Part shown: piece by piece, positions 25,713 through 34,857 of the stretch
How the letters are laid out: the number at the start of each line of letters is the position of its first letter
How positions within the stretch are numbered: position 1 is the stretch's first letter
Assembly (NCBI RefSeq): GCF_900104685.1
Contig: NZ_LT629755.1
Coordinates: 2,170,001 to 2,234,000, forward strand
Direction of reading: 5' to 3'
From: Agromyces flavus
GTDB taxonomy: Bacteria > Actinomycetota > Actinomycetes > Actinomycetales > Microbacteriaceae
DNA: 64,000 nucleotides
Notes under the pieces: generated by a model
Told to the model about the DNA's origin: nothing
Database searches by the model: none
What the model saw: only the letters and a program-made list of their open reading frames with translations
Translations under genes and position numbers: made by a program

Positions 25713-26966
25713 ATGTCCACGAGACGCCGCCGCACCACCGCCGCACTCACTGCAACCGCCACGCTGATCGGAGCCGCCGCCGTCACCTCGCTCGCCGGCC
25801 CGGCCGCCGCGGCACCGCCCGAAGGGAGCGGCACCACCGACGTGCGCGTGGCGACCTACAATCTCTCGCTCAACCGCAACGCCGCCGGCCAGCTCATCGA
25901 CGACCTGTCGACACCCACCAACGACCAGGCGCAGACGGTGGCCGAGATCATCCAGCGCACGAACCCCGACATCGTCCTGCTCAACGAGTTCGACTTCGAC
26001 GACGAGGGGCTCGCGGTCGACCTCTTCCGCGAGAACTACCTCGAGGTGTCGCAGGGCGGCGCCGACCCGGTGGAGTACCCGTACGCGTTCGTCGCGCCGT
26101 CGAACACCGGTATCCCGAGCGGCTTCGACCTCAACAACAACGGCACGATCGGCGGCGGCGACGATGCGTTCGGCTTCGGGCTCTTCCCCGGTCAATACGG
26201 CATGGCGGTGCTCTCGAAGTACCCGATCGACACCGACGCCGTCCGTACGTTCCAGCACTTCCTCTGGAAGGACATGCCCGGCGCACTGCTGCCCGACGAT
26301 CCGAACACGGCCGCACCGGCTGACTGGTACTCGCCCGCCGAGCTCGACGTCTTCCGGCTGTCGAGCAAGTCGCACTGGGATGTCCCGGTCGACGTGGACG
26401 GCCGCACCGTGCACGTCCTCGCGTCGCACCCGACCCCGCCCACCTTCGACGGCGCCGAGGACCGCAACGGCACGCGCAACCACGACGAGATCCGCTTCTG
26501 GGCCGACTACGTGACGCCTGGCGCGGCCTCCAGGTACATCTACGACGACGAGCGCGTCCACGGCGGCCTGAAGCCCGGCGAGTCCTTCGTGATCCTCGGC
26601 GACCAGAACGCCGACCCGCTCGACGGCGACTCGACGGAGGACGCCATCCTGCAGTTCCTCGACCACCCGCGCCTCACCGACCCGCTGCCCACCTCGGAGG
26701 GTGCCGTCGAGGCGTCAGAGATCCAGGGCGGCGCGAACCTCACGCACGAGGGCGACCCGGCGTACGACACCGCCGACTTCAACGACAACCCCGCGCCCGG
26801 CAACCTGCGTGCGGACTACGTGCTGCCCTCGCGCGACCTGCGCGTGCTCGACGCCGGGGTCTTCTGGCCGGTGTCGAGCGATCCGCTCTCGGCGCTCACG
26901 GGCAACTTCCCGTTCCCATCGAGCGACCACCGGCTGGTCTGGGTCGACCTGCGCGTGCACGGGTAG
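25713..26966 (+). CDS. Secreted endonuclease/exonuclease/phosphatase-fold protein
   Basis: This 417-residue protein has a Sec signal peptide (RRRRTTAALTATATLIGAAA... ending AGPAAAAPP near residue 34). The mature domain is of the EEP superfamily: RVATYNLSLNRN, NPDIVLLNEFDFDDEG (metal-binding Glu), VLSKYPI, LASHPTPPTF, ILGDQNADP (Asp/Asn) and SSDHRLVWVDL (final Asp-His). It is thus a secreted nuclease or phosphodiesterase. An AAGGAGAA Shine-Dalgarno precedes ATG 25713. It ends 3 nt from the convergent TetR gene's stop. Confidence 0.9.
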   Translation: MSTRRRRTTAALTATATLIGAAAVTSLAGPAAAAPPEGSGTTDVRVATYNLSLNRNAAGQLIDDLSTPTNDQAQTVAEIIQRTNPDIVLLNEFDFDDEGLAVDLFRENYLEVSQGGADPVEYPYAFVAPSNTGIPSGFDLNNNGTIGGGDDAFGFGLFPGQYGMAVLSKYPIDTDAVRTFQHFLWKDMPGALLPDDPNTAAPADWYSPAELDVFRLSSKSHWDVPVDVDGRTVHVLASHPTPPTFDGAEDRNGTRNHDEIRFWADYVTPGAASRYIYDDERVHGGLKPGESFVILGDQNADPLDGDSTEDAILQFLDHPRLTDPLPTSEGAVEASEIQGGANLTHEGDPAYDTADFNDNPAPGNLRADYVLPSRDLRVLDAGVFWPVSSDPLSALTGNFPFPSSDHRLVWVDLRVHG

Positions 26967-26969
26967 CGG

Positions 26970-27566
26970 CTACTCCCCCGCCGAGGTGCCGGGCACGCCC
27001 GCGATGCGGCGGGCGGATGCCACGAACGCGGGACGCACGCGGTCCCAGCCGTCGAGGTATCCGCCCACCATCGCGGCGTCGCGGAGCAGCACCAGCTCCG
27101 CGGCGGACTCGGCGGGCTCAGGAGCACCCGCGGCACCGAGGAGCTCCTCGAGCTCGGAACGGAACCACTCGCGATGCCGCGCGACGGTCGTGCGGACTCC
27201 GCTCGCAGCATCCGGGTACTCGGCTGCGGCGTTGATGAACGGGCAGCCGCGCGTGTGGTGGCGCGCGATGTCGTCGGCGAGGCCGTCGATCACCAGGTCG
27301 ACCAAGGGCGCCGGCTCGGCACCGGTGGCCTCGGCCGCCGCGAAGGCCGCCTTGATGTTCGCGTCCTCCACGCCGAGATACGCCTCGACCAGCGACTCCT
27401 TGCTCGGGAAGTGGCGATAGAACGTCGCCCGCGTGACGCCGGCCTCGGCGATGATGCGGTCGACCCCGACGGCGTGGATGCCCTCGCGGTAGAAGAGCTC
27501 GCTGGCGGTCGCGAGCAGGCGCTCACGCGCCGCTGAGGTGCCGCTCGATGTCGTTCGCGTTGCCAC
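26970..27566 (-). CDS. TetR-family transcriptional regulator
   Basis: This 198-residue TetR regulator has an HTH at about residues 28-50 (VGVDRIIAEAGVTRATFYRH followed by FPSKESLVE). The C-terminal ligand domain includes HHTRGCPFINAAAEYPD, which resembles the YcdC/TetR_C subgroup with a conserved GCP. I placed the start at GTG 27566, at the family's usual distance from the HTH. Upstream codons in frame run through the operator. It sits divergent to an alpha/beta hydrolase gene with two matching palindromes between them, so it should repress that gene and itself. Confidence 0.9.
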   Translation of the reverse strand: MATRTTSSGTSAARERLLATASELFYREGIHAVGVDRIIAEAGVTRATFYRHFPSKESLVEAYLGVEDANIKAAFAAAEATGAEPAPLVDLVIDGLADDIARHHTRGCPFINAAAEYPDAASGVRTTVARHREWFRSELEELLGAAGAPEPAESAAELVLLRDAAMVGGYLDGWDRVRPAFVASARRIAGVPGTSAGE

Positions 27567-27578
27567 GTCGTAAATGAT

Positions 27579-27661
27579 AGAACGATCTTTCTCTTTTTGG
27601 CTTGACACAGGATCGCGCCCGGGCGTACCGTGTGGGAATACCAAGACAGAACGATCGTTCT
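27579..27661. promoter_or_regulatory. TetR operators and hydrolase promoter
   Basis: AGAACGATCGTTCT at 27648-27661 is a perfect 14-bp palindrome. AGAACGATCTTTCT at 27579-27592 differs by one base and lies just upstream of the tetR start. On the plus strand TTGACA (27602-27607) and TACCGT (27626-27631), spaced 18 bp, make a promoter whose start point falls just before the perfect palindrome. One site per gene suggests joint repression. Confidence 0.82.
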
Positions 27662-27696
27662 ACTTCTCATCGACGTACCGACAAGGAGCACGAATC

Positions 27697-28533
27697 ATGA
27701 GCAGCACCACCAAGGCCCCCATCGTCCTGATCCACGGGCTCTGGATGACCCCGAAGAGCTGGGACACGTGGGCCGAGCGCTTCCGCGCCTCCGGCCACGA
27801 GGTCATCGTGCCCGGATGGCCCGGCATCGACGACCGGTCCGTGAGCGACATCCGCTCGAACCCCGAACCGCTGAAGGGCATCGGCCTGAAGCAGATCGTG
27901 GACCACTACGAGGGGATCATCCGGGCGCTGCCGCAGAAGCCCCTCATCATGGGCCATTCGTTCGGCGGCGTCATCACCCAGATGCTCGCCGACCGGGGGC
28001 TCGGCGCCGCCTACGTCGGTGTGACGCCCGGCCAGGCGGCCGGCATCACGACGCTCCCGCCGTCGACGCTGCGCACCGGCTTCCCGATCCTGTCGAACCC
28101 GTTCGACCGCAACGGGGCGCGCCCGATCTCGAAGCGCCACTTCCACTTCACGTTCGGCAACGACCTCACCCGCGAGGCATCCGACCGCATCTGGGAGGAG
28201 TACGCGGTGAACTCCTACAACCGCGTGTTCTTCGAGGGCGTCGCCTCGACGCTCAACGAGAAGGGCGGCGTGACCCACGTCGACTACGGCCGCACCGATC
28301 GCGCGCCCCTGCTCGTCATCACCGGGGAGATCGACCACGTCGTGCCGCCGGCCATCGGGCGAGCCATCGTCAAGAAGTACCGTTCGACCGGCAGCCCCGC
28401 GATCGTCGACTACCGGGAGTTCCCGGGCCGGACCCACCGGATCGTCAGCCAGGACGGATGGCAGGAGGTCGCCGACTTCGCGCTCGCCTGGGCGGTCGAG
28501 CACGCCGAGCTGCAGCCCGCCGACGCCTCCTGA
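27697..28533 (+). CDS. Alpha/beta hydrolase under TetR control
   Basis: This 278-residue alpha/beta hydrolase has IVLIHGLWMTPKSWDTWAER (oxyanion segment), the nucleophile elbow GHSFGGVI (Ser near residue 89), VITGEIDHVVP (acid) and GRTHRIVS (His). The helical cap between is typical of small-molecule esterases or peroxidases of this fold. A strong AAGGAG precedes ATG 27697. The tandem palindromes upstream mean it is likely induced by a ligand of the TetR protein, perhaps its own substrate. Substrate unknown. Confidence 0.9.
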   Translation: MSSTTKAPIVLIHGLWMTPKSWDTWAERFRASGHEVIVPGWPGIDDRSVSDIRSNPEPLKGIGLKQIVDHYEGIIRALPQKPLIMGHSFGGVITQMLADRGLGAAYVGVTPGQAAGITTLPPSTLRTGFPILSNPFDRNGARPISKRHFHFTFGNDLTREASDRIWEEYAVNSYNRVFFEGVASTLNEKGGVTHVDYGRTDRAPLLVITGEIDHVVPPAIGRAIVKKYRSTGSPAIVDYREFPGRTHRIVSQDGWQEVADFALAWAVEHAELQPADAS

Positions 28534-28547
28534 CGGCGGCGCCCGCC

Positions 28548-29099
28548 TCAGGCGGCACCGGGAAGGCCGGGCCCGACGCGATCGGGAACGGCCTTCACGA
28601 CCGTCGGCAGCCAGTCGCGCACCTCGGGCCACGCCCGGGCGGTCGGCAATCGGCGGATGAGGCCTGCGAGCGGCGCCTCCCCCGGCGCCCAGGGGATGAC
28701 GCGACTCGGCGACGCGGCGGCCAGCACCCCGAGCCACCAGTGCAGCCACGTACCCTGCAGCGACTCGGGTTCGAGCACGACGTAGTAGTCCGGCACACGC
28801 AGCTGATGCCGCGCGACCTGGTCGATCACCTGGTCGATCTCGAGCTGCAGCACCCCGAGCGTCGATCGCTCGTCGTAGAACTCGACCCATGCCGAGGCGA
28901 CGTGGCCGAGCGGATCACGGTCGTGCACGACGAACGGCGCGTGCGACGTGCTCGACCACGTGACGACCTCGGCGTCGGTGGCATCCGGCATCTCGGCGAA
29001 GCTGGCGCTCTCGACGTTCGCGAACCCCGCGAGCGAATCGATCGCGCTCGTCGACTCGTCGCCGACGACGACGAGGGTGGTGCTGCCGGGACCCTCCAT
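28548..29099 (-). CDS. Hypothetical protein, 183 aa
   Basis: This 183-residue protein has no recognised domain, signal peptide or membrane span. It begins MEGPGSTTLVVVGDESTSAI and has WVEFYDERSTLGVLQLEIDQ and PDYYVVLEPESLQGTWLHWW in the middle, with a tryptophan-rich C-terminal half. TACAAT at 29106-29111 (read on the minus strand) lies exactly 6 nt before the ATG, indicating a leaderless transcript. It converges on the alpha/beta hydrolase gene, 14 nt away. Confidence 0.75.
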   Translation of the reverse strand: MEGPGSTTLVVVGDESTSAIDSLAGFANVESASFAEMPDATDAEVVTWSSTSHAPFVVHDRDPLGHVASAWVEFYDERSTLGVLQLEIDQVIDQVARHQLRVPDYYVVLEPESLQGTWLHWWLGVLAAASPSRVIPWAPGEAPLAGLIRRLPTARAWPEVRDWLPTVVKAVPDRVGPGLPGAA

Positions 29100-29154
29100 T
29101 TCCGGATTGTACGTCCGGATCGTGGCGCGGCGGCAGGGCCGAAGGGCGGGTCGG

Positions 29155-29760
29155 TCAGGCCGCCAGTTCGACGGCGAGCAGCGACGGCAGCACCTCGGCG
29201 AACGGCGCGCCGCCCACGGTGCGCACTCGCCACGAGGCATCGGCCGCGCGCTCGAGCTCGGACATCGCGAGGTTGTCGAGCCTCGGGTAGCTGCTCGCCT
29301 CGTGCCCGCTGAGCTCGCCGAGCACGTGACGGATGAGCGTGCCGTGCGCGACCGCGAGCACCCGGGCACCGGCGTGGTCGACCGTGATCCGCTCGAGCGC
29401 CCGCACCCCCCGCGGTCCGACCTCGGCGTCGGGCTCCTTGCCCTCGAACGCGCGACCCGGCCAGCGGACGTCGATCTCGGAGACCGGCGTCCCCTCGGCG
29501 GCACCGAAGTCCTGCTCGACGAGATCGTGGTACGCCCCGGCCACCGGGAGGTCGAGGCCACGTGCCAGGATGGCGGCGGTCTCGCGCGCGCGTCCGAGGG
29601 TCGAACTCACCACGAGGTCCCACTCCGCCGGGTCGATCAGCGCCACGGCCGCCTCGGCCTGCGCTCGCCCGGTGTCGTTCAACGGGATGTCGGTGCGCCC
29701 CTGCATCACTCCGCGGAGGTTCCAGTCGGTCTGTCCATGGCGGATGAGGGCGAGCTGCAT
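29155..29760 (-). CDS. Histidine phosphatase family protein (phosphoglycerate mutase-like)
   Basis: This 201-residue histidine phosphatase has the phosphorylated-His motif LIRHGQTDWN at residues 5-14. The rest of the active site is in SSTLGRARETA and AVAHGTLIRHVL (second His). Family members dephosphorylate sugar phosphates, cobalamin precursors or other small molecules. TAGGCT 7 nt before the ATG suggests a leaderless start; GGAGG also lies in that gap. Substrate unknown. Confidence 0.9.
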   Translation of the reverse strand: MQLALIRHGQTDWNLRGVMQGRTDIPLNDTGRAQAEAAVALIDPAEWDLVVSSTLGRARETAAILARGLDLPVAGAYHDLVEQDFGAAEGTPVSEIDVRWPGRAFEGKEPDAEVGPRGVRALERITVDHAGARVLAVAHGTLIRHVLGELSGHEASSYPRLDNLAMSELERAADASWRVRTVGGAPFAEVLPSLLAVELAA

Positions 29761-29796
29761 GTCCTCCAGCCTAGGCTCGGCCTGCTGGGCGGATGC

Positions 29797-30633
29797 TCAA
29801 CCCGGATCACCCAGCGGGCCGGTGCCGGTGCCGTCGGGGACCGTGCGCACGTCGACGAGCTCCTCGCGGCCGCTCCCGCCCGCGACATCCAGCGCGAGCA
29901 GCGGGCCGAGGTCGCGCGCGTAGAACTTGTACTCGACGACATCGGGTTCGAGGGCGTTCGTGTCGCGCGTCACGAGCACGTCGTCGTACGCGCCGTACGG
30001 CGCCTCGGCGCGCTCGCCGACCCGCAGGACCTCGCCCTCGTCCTCGGCCTCGCCCTCGAGGTACTCCTGCCGATACGACTGCCCCGGCTTCGGGTCCGCT
30101 GGCAGCAGCACGCCCGCCTGCGCGCCGTCGACACCCGCCTCGAACGAACCCTCGGTCGTGGCGATCTCGCCGTCCTCGAACTCGGCGGTGTCCTCGCCGA
30201 GGTACCAGACCGATCCGTCGTCGCGCTGCGCGTACCAGTCGAAGGTGTCCTCGACGATCTCGTCGCCCTGGTACACGGTGTCGCGGACGACGCGCGCGGT
30301 GACGCCGTTGGCGATCTCGCGGGTGTCGGTCGTCGCCGTCACCACGACGCGCAGCGTCTCACCGTCTCCGTCGAGCTCCCGGTACTCCCACTGGGTGCCC
30401 GGCTCCATGGGCCAGTACGGATGGTCGATGTCGGCCGAGAACTCGGCGGGGTCGAGCTCGACCGTCTCGCCGCCCTGCGGCAGGTCGCCCGCGGACGGGC
30501 TCGCGGCCGGGGTGCCGGCCGTGCAGGCCGACAGCGCGAGGACGGCCGCGGCGACGGCGGCAGGAGCAGCGACCGCGGCCCGGACGGCGGCCCGGCGCGC
30601 GGGGCCCGATGAATGCGATTGTGGAGCGCGCAT
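29797..30633 (-). CDS. Predicted lipoprotein, 278 aa
   Basis: This 278-residue protein has a basic N-terminus, an alanine/valine-rich hydrophobic segment and the lipobox LSAC (near residue 37), then a Thr/Pro/Ser linker. The mature part is acidic with a repeated strand pattern (YWPMEPGTQWEYRELDGDGE, TVYQGDEIVEDTFDWYAQRD). It resembles a beta-rich extracytoplasmic family of unknown function found in actinobacteria. No catalytic motif is seen. It is anchored to the outer face of the membrane. Confidence 0.82.
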   Translation of the reverse strand: MRAPQSHSSGPARRAAVRAAVAAPAAVAAAVLALSACTAGTPAASPSAGDLPQGGETVELDPAEFSADIDHPYWPMEPGTQWEYRELDGDGETLRVVVTATTDTREIANGVTARVVRDTVYQGDEIVEDTFDWYAQRDDGSVWYLGEDTAEFEDGEIATTEGSFEAGVDGAQAGVLLPADPKPGQSYRQEYLEGEAEDEGEVLRVGERAEAPYGAYDDVLVTRDTNALEPDVVEYKFYARDLGPLLALDVAGGSGREELVDVRTVPDGTGTGPLGDPG

Positions 30634-30814
30634 GAGGTGCCTCCCCGACGCGGCTCGCGACGCTCCCGCGGAGTGCGCGACCGGGTGGCCCGTGACGAAC
30701 GGCCCGGCGCATCGACTCTACGCTTGCACCCCGGTGGCCGAAAGGCTCCCCCTGATCGCCCCTCGACGCCGCCCGCGCACGACGCTAGCGTGGCGCGCGG
30801 AGGGGAGCATCACC

Positions 30815-31423
30815 ATGGGAATCGTCGCGGTCGACCTGTTCATCACCCTTGACGGGGTCTACCAGGCCCCCGGGGGCCCGGAGGAGGACCCGTCGGACGG
30901 ATTCGAGTACGGCGGATGGCAGGCGCCCTACTTCGACGACGAGTCCGGCGCGGTCATCGGCGCGGGGATCGACCGGCTCGACGCGCTACTGCTCGGCCGG
31001 AAGACGTACGACATCTTCGCCGACTACTGGCCGAAGCACACCGACACGCCGATCGGGGCGAAGTTCGAGGAGGTGCCGAAGTTCGTCGCGTCGCGCACGC
31101 TCACCGATCCGACGTGGGCGCGCACCACGGTCGTGACGGACATCGCCGCCGAGATCCCCGCCATCAAGGAACGCTTCGAGGAGATCCACGTGATCGGCAG
31201 CGGCGCGCTCGCCCGCTCACTGCTGGCGGCCGACCTCGTGGATCGGCTCAACCTGTACCTATACCCCATCGTCTTCGGGGCTGGGAAGCGGCTGTTCGAC
31301 ACCGGCACGGTGCCGGCGGCGTTCTCGCTCGCCCAGCAGCCGATCGCGTTCCCCAAGGGGGCCGTCTCGCTGGTCTACGAACGCGCGGGCGTGCCGGTCA
31401 CCGGCATCCAGATCGACGAGTAG
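30815..31423 (+). CDS. Dihydrofolate reductase family protein (RibD C-terminal fold)
   Basis: This 202-residue protein is of the DHFR/RibD-C fold. VDLFITLDGVYQAPGGPEED opens it, LDALLLGRKTYDIFADYWP gives the NADPH-binding GRKTY segment, and IHVIGSGALARSLLAADLVD with LYPIVFGAGKRLFDTG closes the sheet. These are standard for the YyaP/YwjB-like group, whose substrates are unknown. AGGGGAG lies upstream of ATG 30815. Its stop is 3 nt from that of the convergent VOC gene. Confidence 0.9.
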   Translation: MGIVAVDLFITLDGVYQAPGGPEEDPSDGFEYGGWQAPYFDDESGAVIGAGIDRLDALLLGRKTYDIFADYWPKHTDTPIGAKFEEVPKFVASRTLTDPTWARTTVVTDIAAEIPAIKERFEEIHVIGSGALARSLLAADLVDRLNLYLYPIVFGAGKRLFDTGTVPAAFSLAQQPIAFPKGAVSLVYERAGVPVTGIQIDE

Positions 31424-31426
31424 GAC

Positions 31427-31849
31427 TCAGCGCTCGTCGAGCTCCTGGAAGAGCGTGAGTTGGAGGTCGGCAGGCCCGCGGAGCCGCGCGTTGATCGAGC
31501 GCCACGGCGTCTCGCGGGCCGAGGCCTCGAGGTCGGCACCGGCATCGACGAGGTCGTCGGCGACGGCCGCGGCATCGTCGACCTCGAGGGCGACGCGGAG
31601 CCGGTCGCTGGGACCGCCGTCGGTCTCGACGCGGTCGATGAAGCGGACTTGCGCGGGGTTCGACAGCTCGAGCGTGGCGCGCCCGGCGTCGAGGATCACG
31701 ACGCGCGCGCCCTCGTCGCCGTCGTACGACTCCTGCTCGGGCATGCCGAGCACGTCGCGGTAGAACGCCACCGCCGCCTCGAGATCCTCGGCCTCGACGA
31801 CCAGCCTGAGCTGCCGCACGCGACCCGTTGCCGCCTCATGCGCCATCAT
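31427..31849 (-). CDS. VOC-family (glyoxalase-like) protein
   Basis: This 140-residue glyoxalase/bleomycin-resistance fold protein opens with VRQLRLVVEAEDLEAAVAFY and RDVLGMPEQESYDG. The second half has LRVALEVDDAAAVADDLVDA and the terminal strand PADLQLTLFQEL. Function is unassigned, as for most VOC proteins. ATG 31849, with GGAGG 6 nt before it, lies inside the 3' end of the DNA ligase gene (14-nt overlap), so the two are probably cotranscribed. Confidence 0.85.
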   Translation of the reverse strand: MMAHEAATGRVRQLRLVVEAEDLEAAVAFYRDVLGMPEQESYDGDEGARVVILDAGRATLELSNPAQVRFIDRVETDGGPSDRLRVALEVDDAAAVADDLVDAGADLEASARETPWRSINARLRGPADLQLTLFQELDER

Positions 31850-33389
31850 CCGCTCCCTCCGCCGCACCGCCGCGGAGCAGTGCCCGCAACGTCTGGATCG
31901 TGTCGGCCTCGTCGGGCCGCTTGTCGTCGCGGTAGCGCTTGACGCGCGCGAACCGGAGCGCGATGCCGCCCGGATACCGGCTCGAGCGTTGCACGCCGTC
32001 GAGTGCGATCTCGACGACCGTGACGGGCTCGAGCCAGACGGTGTTGGCGGTCCGACGCGTCTCGATCTCGGGGAAGTGCTCGGTCTGCCAGCGAAGGAGG
32101 TCGTCGGTCAGGCCCTTGAAGGTCTTGCCCACCATGACGAACCCGCCCGGCTCGCCGAACTCGCCGACCGGGTCGAGCGCGCCGAGGTGGAGGTTGGAGA
32201 GCCAACCGGTGCGCCGGCCCGAACCCCACTCGGCGGCGAGGACGACCAGGTCGTAGGTGTGCACCGGCTTGACCTTGATCCAGCTCGCCCCGCGCCGGCC
32301 CGCCGCGTACGGCGCGTCGACGCCCTTGACGACAACGCCTTCGTGGCCGGCCGCGAGCGCGTCGCGCGCGATGCCCTCGGCAACCTCGGGGTCATCGGTG
32401 ACCTCGCCGGGGATGCGATGCGGGCCGGCGACGCGCTCGAGCTCGCGGAGCCGATCAGTCAGGGGCTCGTCGAGCAGGTCGCGTCCGTCGACGTGGAGCA
32501 CGTCGAAGAACCACGGATGCAGCAGCACCTCGCGCGCGGCCTCGGCGCCGAAGCGCGACATCGTGTCCTGGAAGGGACGCGGCGCGCCCCCCTCGTCGAG
32601 CGCGAGCGTCTCGCCGTCGAGGATGAGGTCGTTCGCGGGCATGCCGCGCACCACCTCGACGACCTCGGGAAGGCGGTGCGTGATGTCGGCGAGGTTGCGC
32701 GTGTAGACGCGCACGTCGTCGCCCGAGCGATGCACCTGGATGCGGGCGCCGTCGAGCTTGTACTCGACCGAGGCACGGCCCACCTGCTCGAGCGCCGCGG
32801 CCGCGCTCGGGGCGGTGCCGGCGAGCATCGGTTGCACCGGGCGCCCGACCACGAGTCCGATCGACTCGAGGTCGCCGGGCGCGCCCGTGAGCGCCACGCG
32901 CGCGGTCTCGCCGAGGTCGCCCGACAGCATCGCGGCGCGGCGCACGACCTCGCCGGGGCGGTCGGCCGCCCTGGCGATCGCGTCGGTGAGCACGCCCTCG
33001 AGCGCGCCGGTGCGGAGCTCGCCGAGGATGACGCGGCTCACGAAGTCCTGCTCGCGAGTCGTGGCCCGCGAGCCCAGTTCGCGCAGGATGCGGGCGCGCT
33101 CGGTCGCGGAGCCGGCACCGGACGCCGAGGCCAGCCGTTCGAGCGCGCGGTCGACGTCGAGGATCGTGAGCGTCGCGACATCGGCCGGGTCGCCCATGGC
33201 TCCGGTGAGCCCGCGCCATCCGACGCCCACCCGACCCTGACGGGGCTTGGCGGTGAGGAAGCCCACGGCGGGCAGGATCTCGTCGGGCTCGAGTCGGCCG
33301 AGGAGCGTCGCGAGCGCATCGACCTTCGCGAGGCGCGACCGCGTGGACGCGACCCGCTCGGCGGTGGCGACCAGCTCGTCGAGCAGCAC
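31836..33389 (-). CDS. ligB: ATP-dependent DNA ligase
   Basis: This 517-residue ATP-dependent DNA ligase has the adenylated lysine in EYKLDGARIQVHRSGDDV (motif I, near residue 210). Downstream are LDGETLAL (motif III), FFDVLHVDG, GHEGVVVKG (motif IV) and WIKVKP (motif V). The N-terminal 190 residues form the archaeal/mycobacterial LigB-type DNA-binding domain, and the C-terminus is an OB fold. It would seal nicks as an accessory to the NAD-dependent ligase. The start is a GTG with CAGACT 6 nt upstream. It overlaps a VOC gene. Confidence 0.95.
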   Translation of the reverse strand: MLLDELVATAERVASTRSRLAKVDALATLLGRLEPDEILPAVGFLTAKPRQGRVGVGWRGLTGAMGDPADVATLTILDVDRALERLASASGAGSATERARILRELGSRATTREQDFVSRVILGELRTGALEGVLTDAIARAADRPGEVVRRAAMLSGDLGETARVALTGAPGDLESIGLVVGRPVQPMLAGTAPSAAAALEQVGRASVEYKLDGARIQVHRSGDDVRVYTRNLADITHRLPEVVEVVRGMPANDLILDGETLALDEGGAPRPFQDTMSRFGAEAAREVLLHPWFFDVLHVDGRDLLDEPLTDRLRELERVAGPHRIPGEVTDDPEVAEGIARDALAAGHEGVVVKGVDAPYAAGRRGASWIKVKPVHTYDLVVLAAEWGSGRRTGWLSNLHLGALDPVGEFGEPGGFVMVGKTFKGLTDDLLRWQTEHFPEIETRRTANTVWLEPVTVVEIALDGVQRSSRYPGGIALRFARVKRYRDDKRPDEADTIQTLRALLRGGAAEGADDGA

Positions 33390-33442
33390 CCGCCCAGTCT
33401 GGCACCGGCCGCCGACACCGGCCGAGTCGAGGCCGGCAGCGG

Positions 33443-33883
33443 TCAGGGGGTTGCGTCGGGACCCATCGCCGTGGTGCCGTCGGAGAGGACCGGCGAGATG
33501 AGCCCGATGAGGTTGTGGTCGGGGTCGAGGAGGTACCCGCCGCGACCGATGCCCGGCCAGTCGGCAGCGGCCAGGGCCTCGGTGCCGCCGAGTTCGACTC
33601 CGCGCCGCATCAGACCGTCGATGTCGTCGACGCCGACCACGATGTTGCAGCCGTTGACGGGCGCGCCGACCTCGGGCGCCGGACCCTCGCGCCGGGTGAG
33701 GCCGCCGTTGATGCCCATGCCGGGCTGCCCGGCGGTGTTGCCGATGGCGCCCTCACCGGTCTCGATCACCCAGTAGTCGTCGCCGTACTGGGTGAAGCTC
33801 CACCCGAGCAGCTCGGAGTAGTAGTCGATGAGCTGCTGCGGCTCGGACGCGTGGATCTCGAAGTGCACGACGAGGTTGGCCAT
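33443..33883 (-). CDS. VOC-family protein
   Basis: This 146-residue VOC protein has MANLVVHFEIHASEPQQLID, YYSELLGWSFTQYG and YLLDPDHNLIGLISP, the normal two-module pattern of the small glyoxalase-like group. ATG 33883 is preceded by AAGGAGG. It lies 53 nt beyond the ligase start on the same strand and may be transcribed with it. Function unknown. Confidence 0.88.
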   Translation of the reverse strand: MANLVVHFEIHASEPQQLIDYYSELLGWSFTQYGDDYWVIETGEGAIGNTAGQPGMGINGGLTRREGPAPEVGAPVNGCNIVVGVDDIDGLMRRGVELGGTEALAAADWPGIGRGGYLLDPDHNLIGLISPVLSDGTTAMGPDATP

Positions 33884-34101
33884 GATGCCTCCTTGATTCG
33901 GCTGCGTGCGGCGGGCCACCGTCGGCACCACCGCGCTCGGATGCGCCTCACGCTACGCGCGCGCTCCGACATCGAGAAGGGCCGGCTGCGCCGCGGCGCT
34001 CACCCGAACGGGGTTCTTGTCGCCCCCGAGGGCGGCCGATATGTTCGCGCTCGACGGCGTGGCCGGCATCGAGGTCGGCGCGTCCGCCTGGAGGTTGGCC
34101 G

Positions 34102-34827
34102 ATGTCCGATTTCTTCACCATGCGCGAGGGCGAGACCGCCGCGCCCGTTCCCGACGGCCCCGTGCTGTGCCCGGCGACCCCGGCCATGCGCCGTGTCCAC
34201 CGGGTCTTCCTGTGGGCGTACGGGGAGGCACCGGGGCTCGCGCGCTCCGCAGCCGACGGCGACACCGAACGTTCCCGGTACGTCGGCGACGTGCTCGGCA
34301 ACTTCGACAAGCTCCTGCACGTGCACCACGAGGGCGAGGACCTCTTCATGTACCCGCAGCTGGGGGAACGCGCTCCAGGGTGCGAGTTGCACATCGCGCA
34401 GATGCTGGCGCAGCACGAGGAGGTCAAGGGAGTCCTCGACGAGCTCGCGCCGATTCGGGAGCAGTGGCGCGACACGGCCGACGCGGCGCTCGGCGACCAG
34501 CTCGCAGCCGGGTACGAGCGACTGTCGGCCATGCTGCAGGTGCATCTCCGCCGCGAGGTGACCGAGGTGACGCCGGCGGTCGAGAAGGTGCTCACCCAGG
34601 AGGAGTTCGAGAAGCTCGCGAGCCACGGGGTCGACGCCTTCGAGAAGAAGGTGGTGCTCGCCTACCTCGGCATGATCCTCGCGACGAATCCGCCAGGCGA
34701 CCAGCGGGAGTTCCTCGCCGAGATGCCGTTGCCGATCCGGCTGGCGTACCGCCTCGTCGGCAAGCGGCTGTATCGCGAGCAGTACTCGACGCTGTTCCCC
34801 GGTCGCGAGATCCCGCAGACGATCTAG
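34102..34827 (+). CDS. Hemerythrin-domain protein
   Basis: This 241-residue helical protein has a hemerythrin-like HHE domain. HVHHEGEDLFMYPQL (about residues 73-87) and MLAQHEEVKGVLDEL supply iron ligands, and LQVHLRREVTEVTPAVEKVL gives the last helix. A C-terminal extension (LIRLAYRLVGKRLYREQYS-like) may be membrane-peripheral. Such proteins sense or scavenge oxygen, NO or peroxide. GGAGG lies upstream of ATG 34102. The 218-bp gap before it shows nothing I can assign. Confidence 0.83.
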   Translation: MSDFFTMREGETAAPVPDGPVLCPATPAMRRVHRVFLWAYGEAPGLARSAADGDTERSRYVGDVLGNFDKLLHVHHEGEDLFMYPQLGERAPGCELHIAQMLAQHEEVKGVLDELAPIREQWRDTADAALGDQLAAGYERLSAMLQVHLRREVTEVTPAVEKVLTQEEFEKLASHGVDAFEKKVVLAYLGMILATNPPGDQREFLAEMPLPIRLAYRLVGKRLYREQYSTLFPGREIPQTI

Positions 34828-34857
34828 CCGCGGCGACCCGGTCGGCTGGCCGCACGC

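Noticed and set aside
33884..34101. 218-bp gap before the hemerythrin gene examined for small genes or RNA
   Set aside because: No convincing open frame, hairpin or promoter motif was found beyond the Shine-Dalgarno of the next gene.
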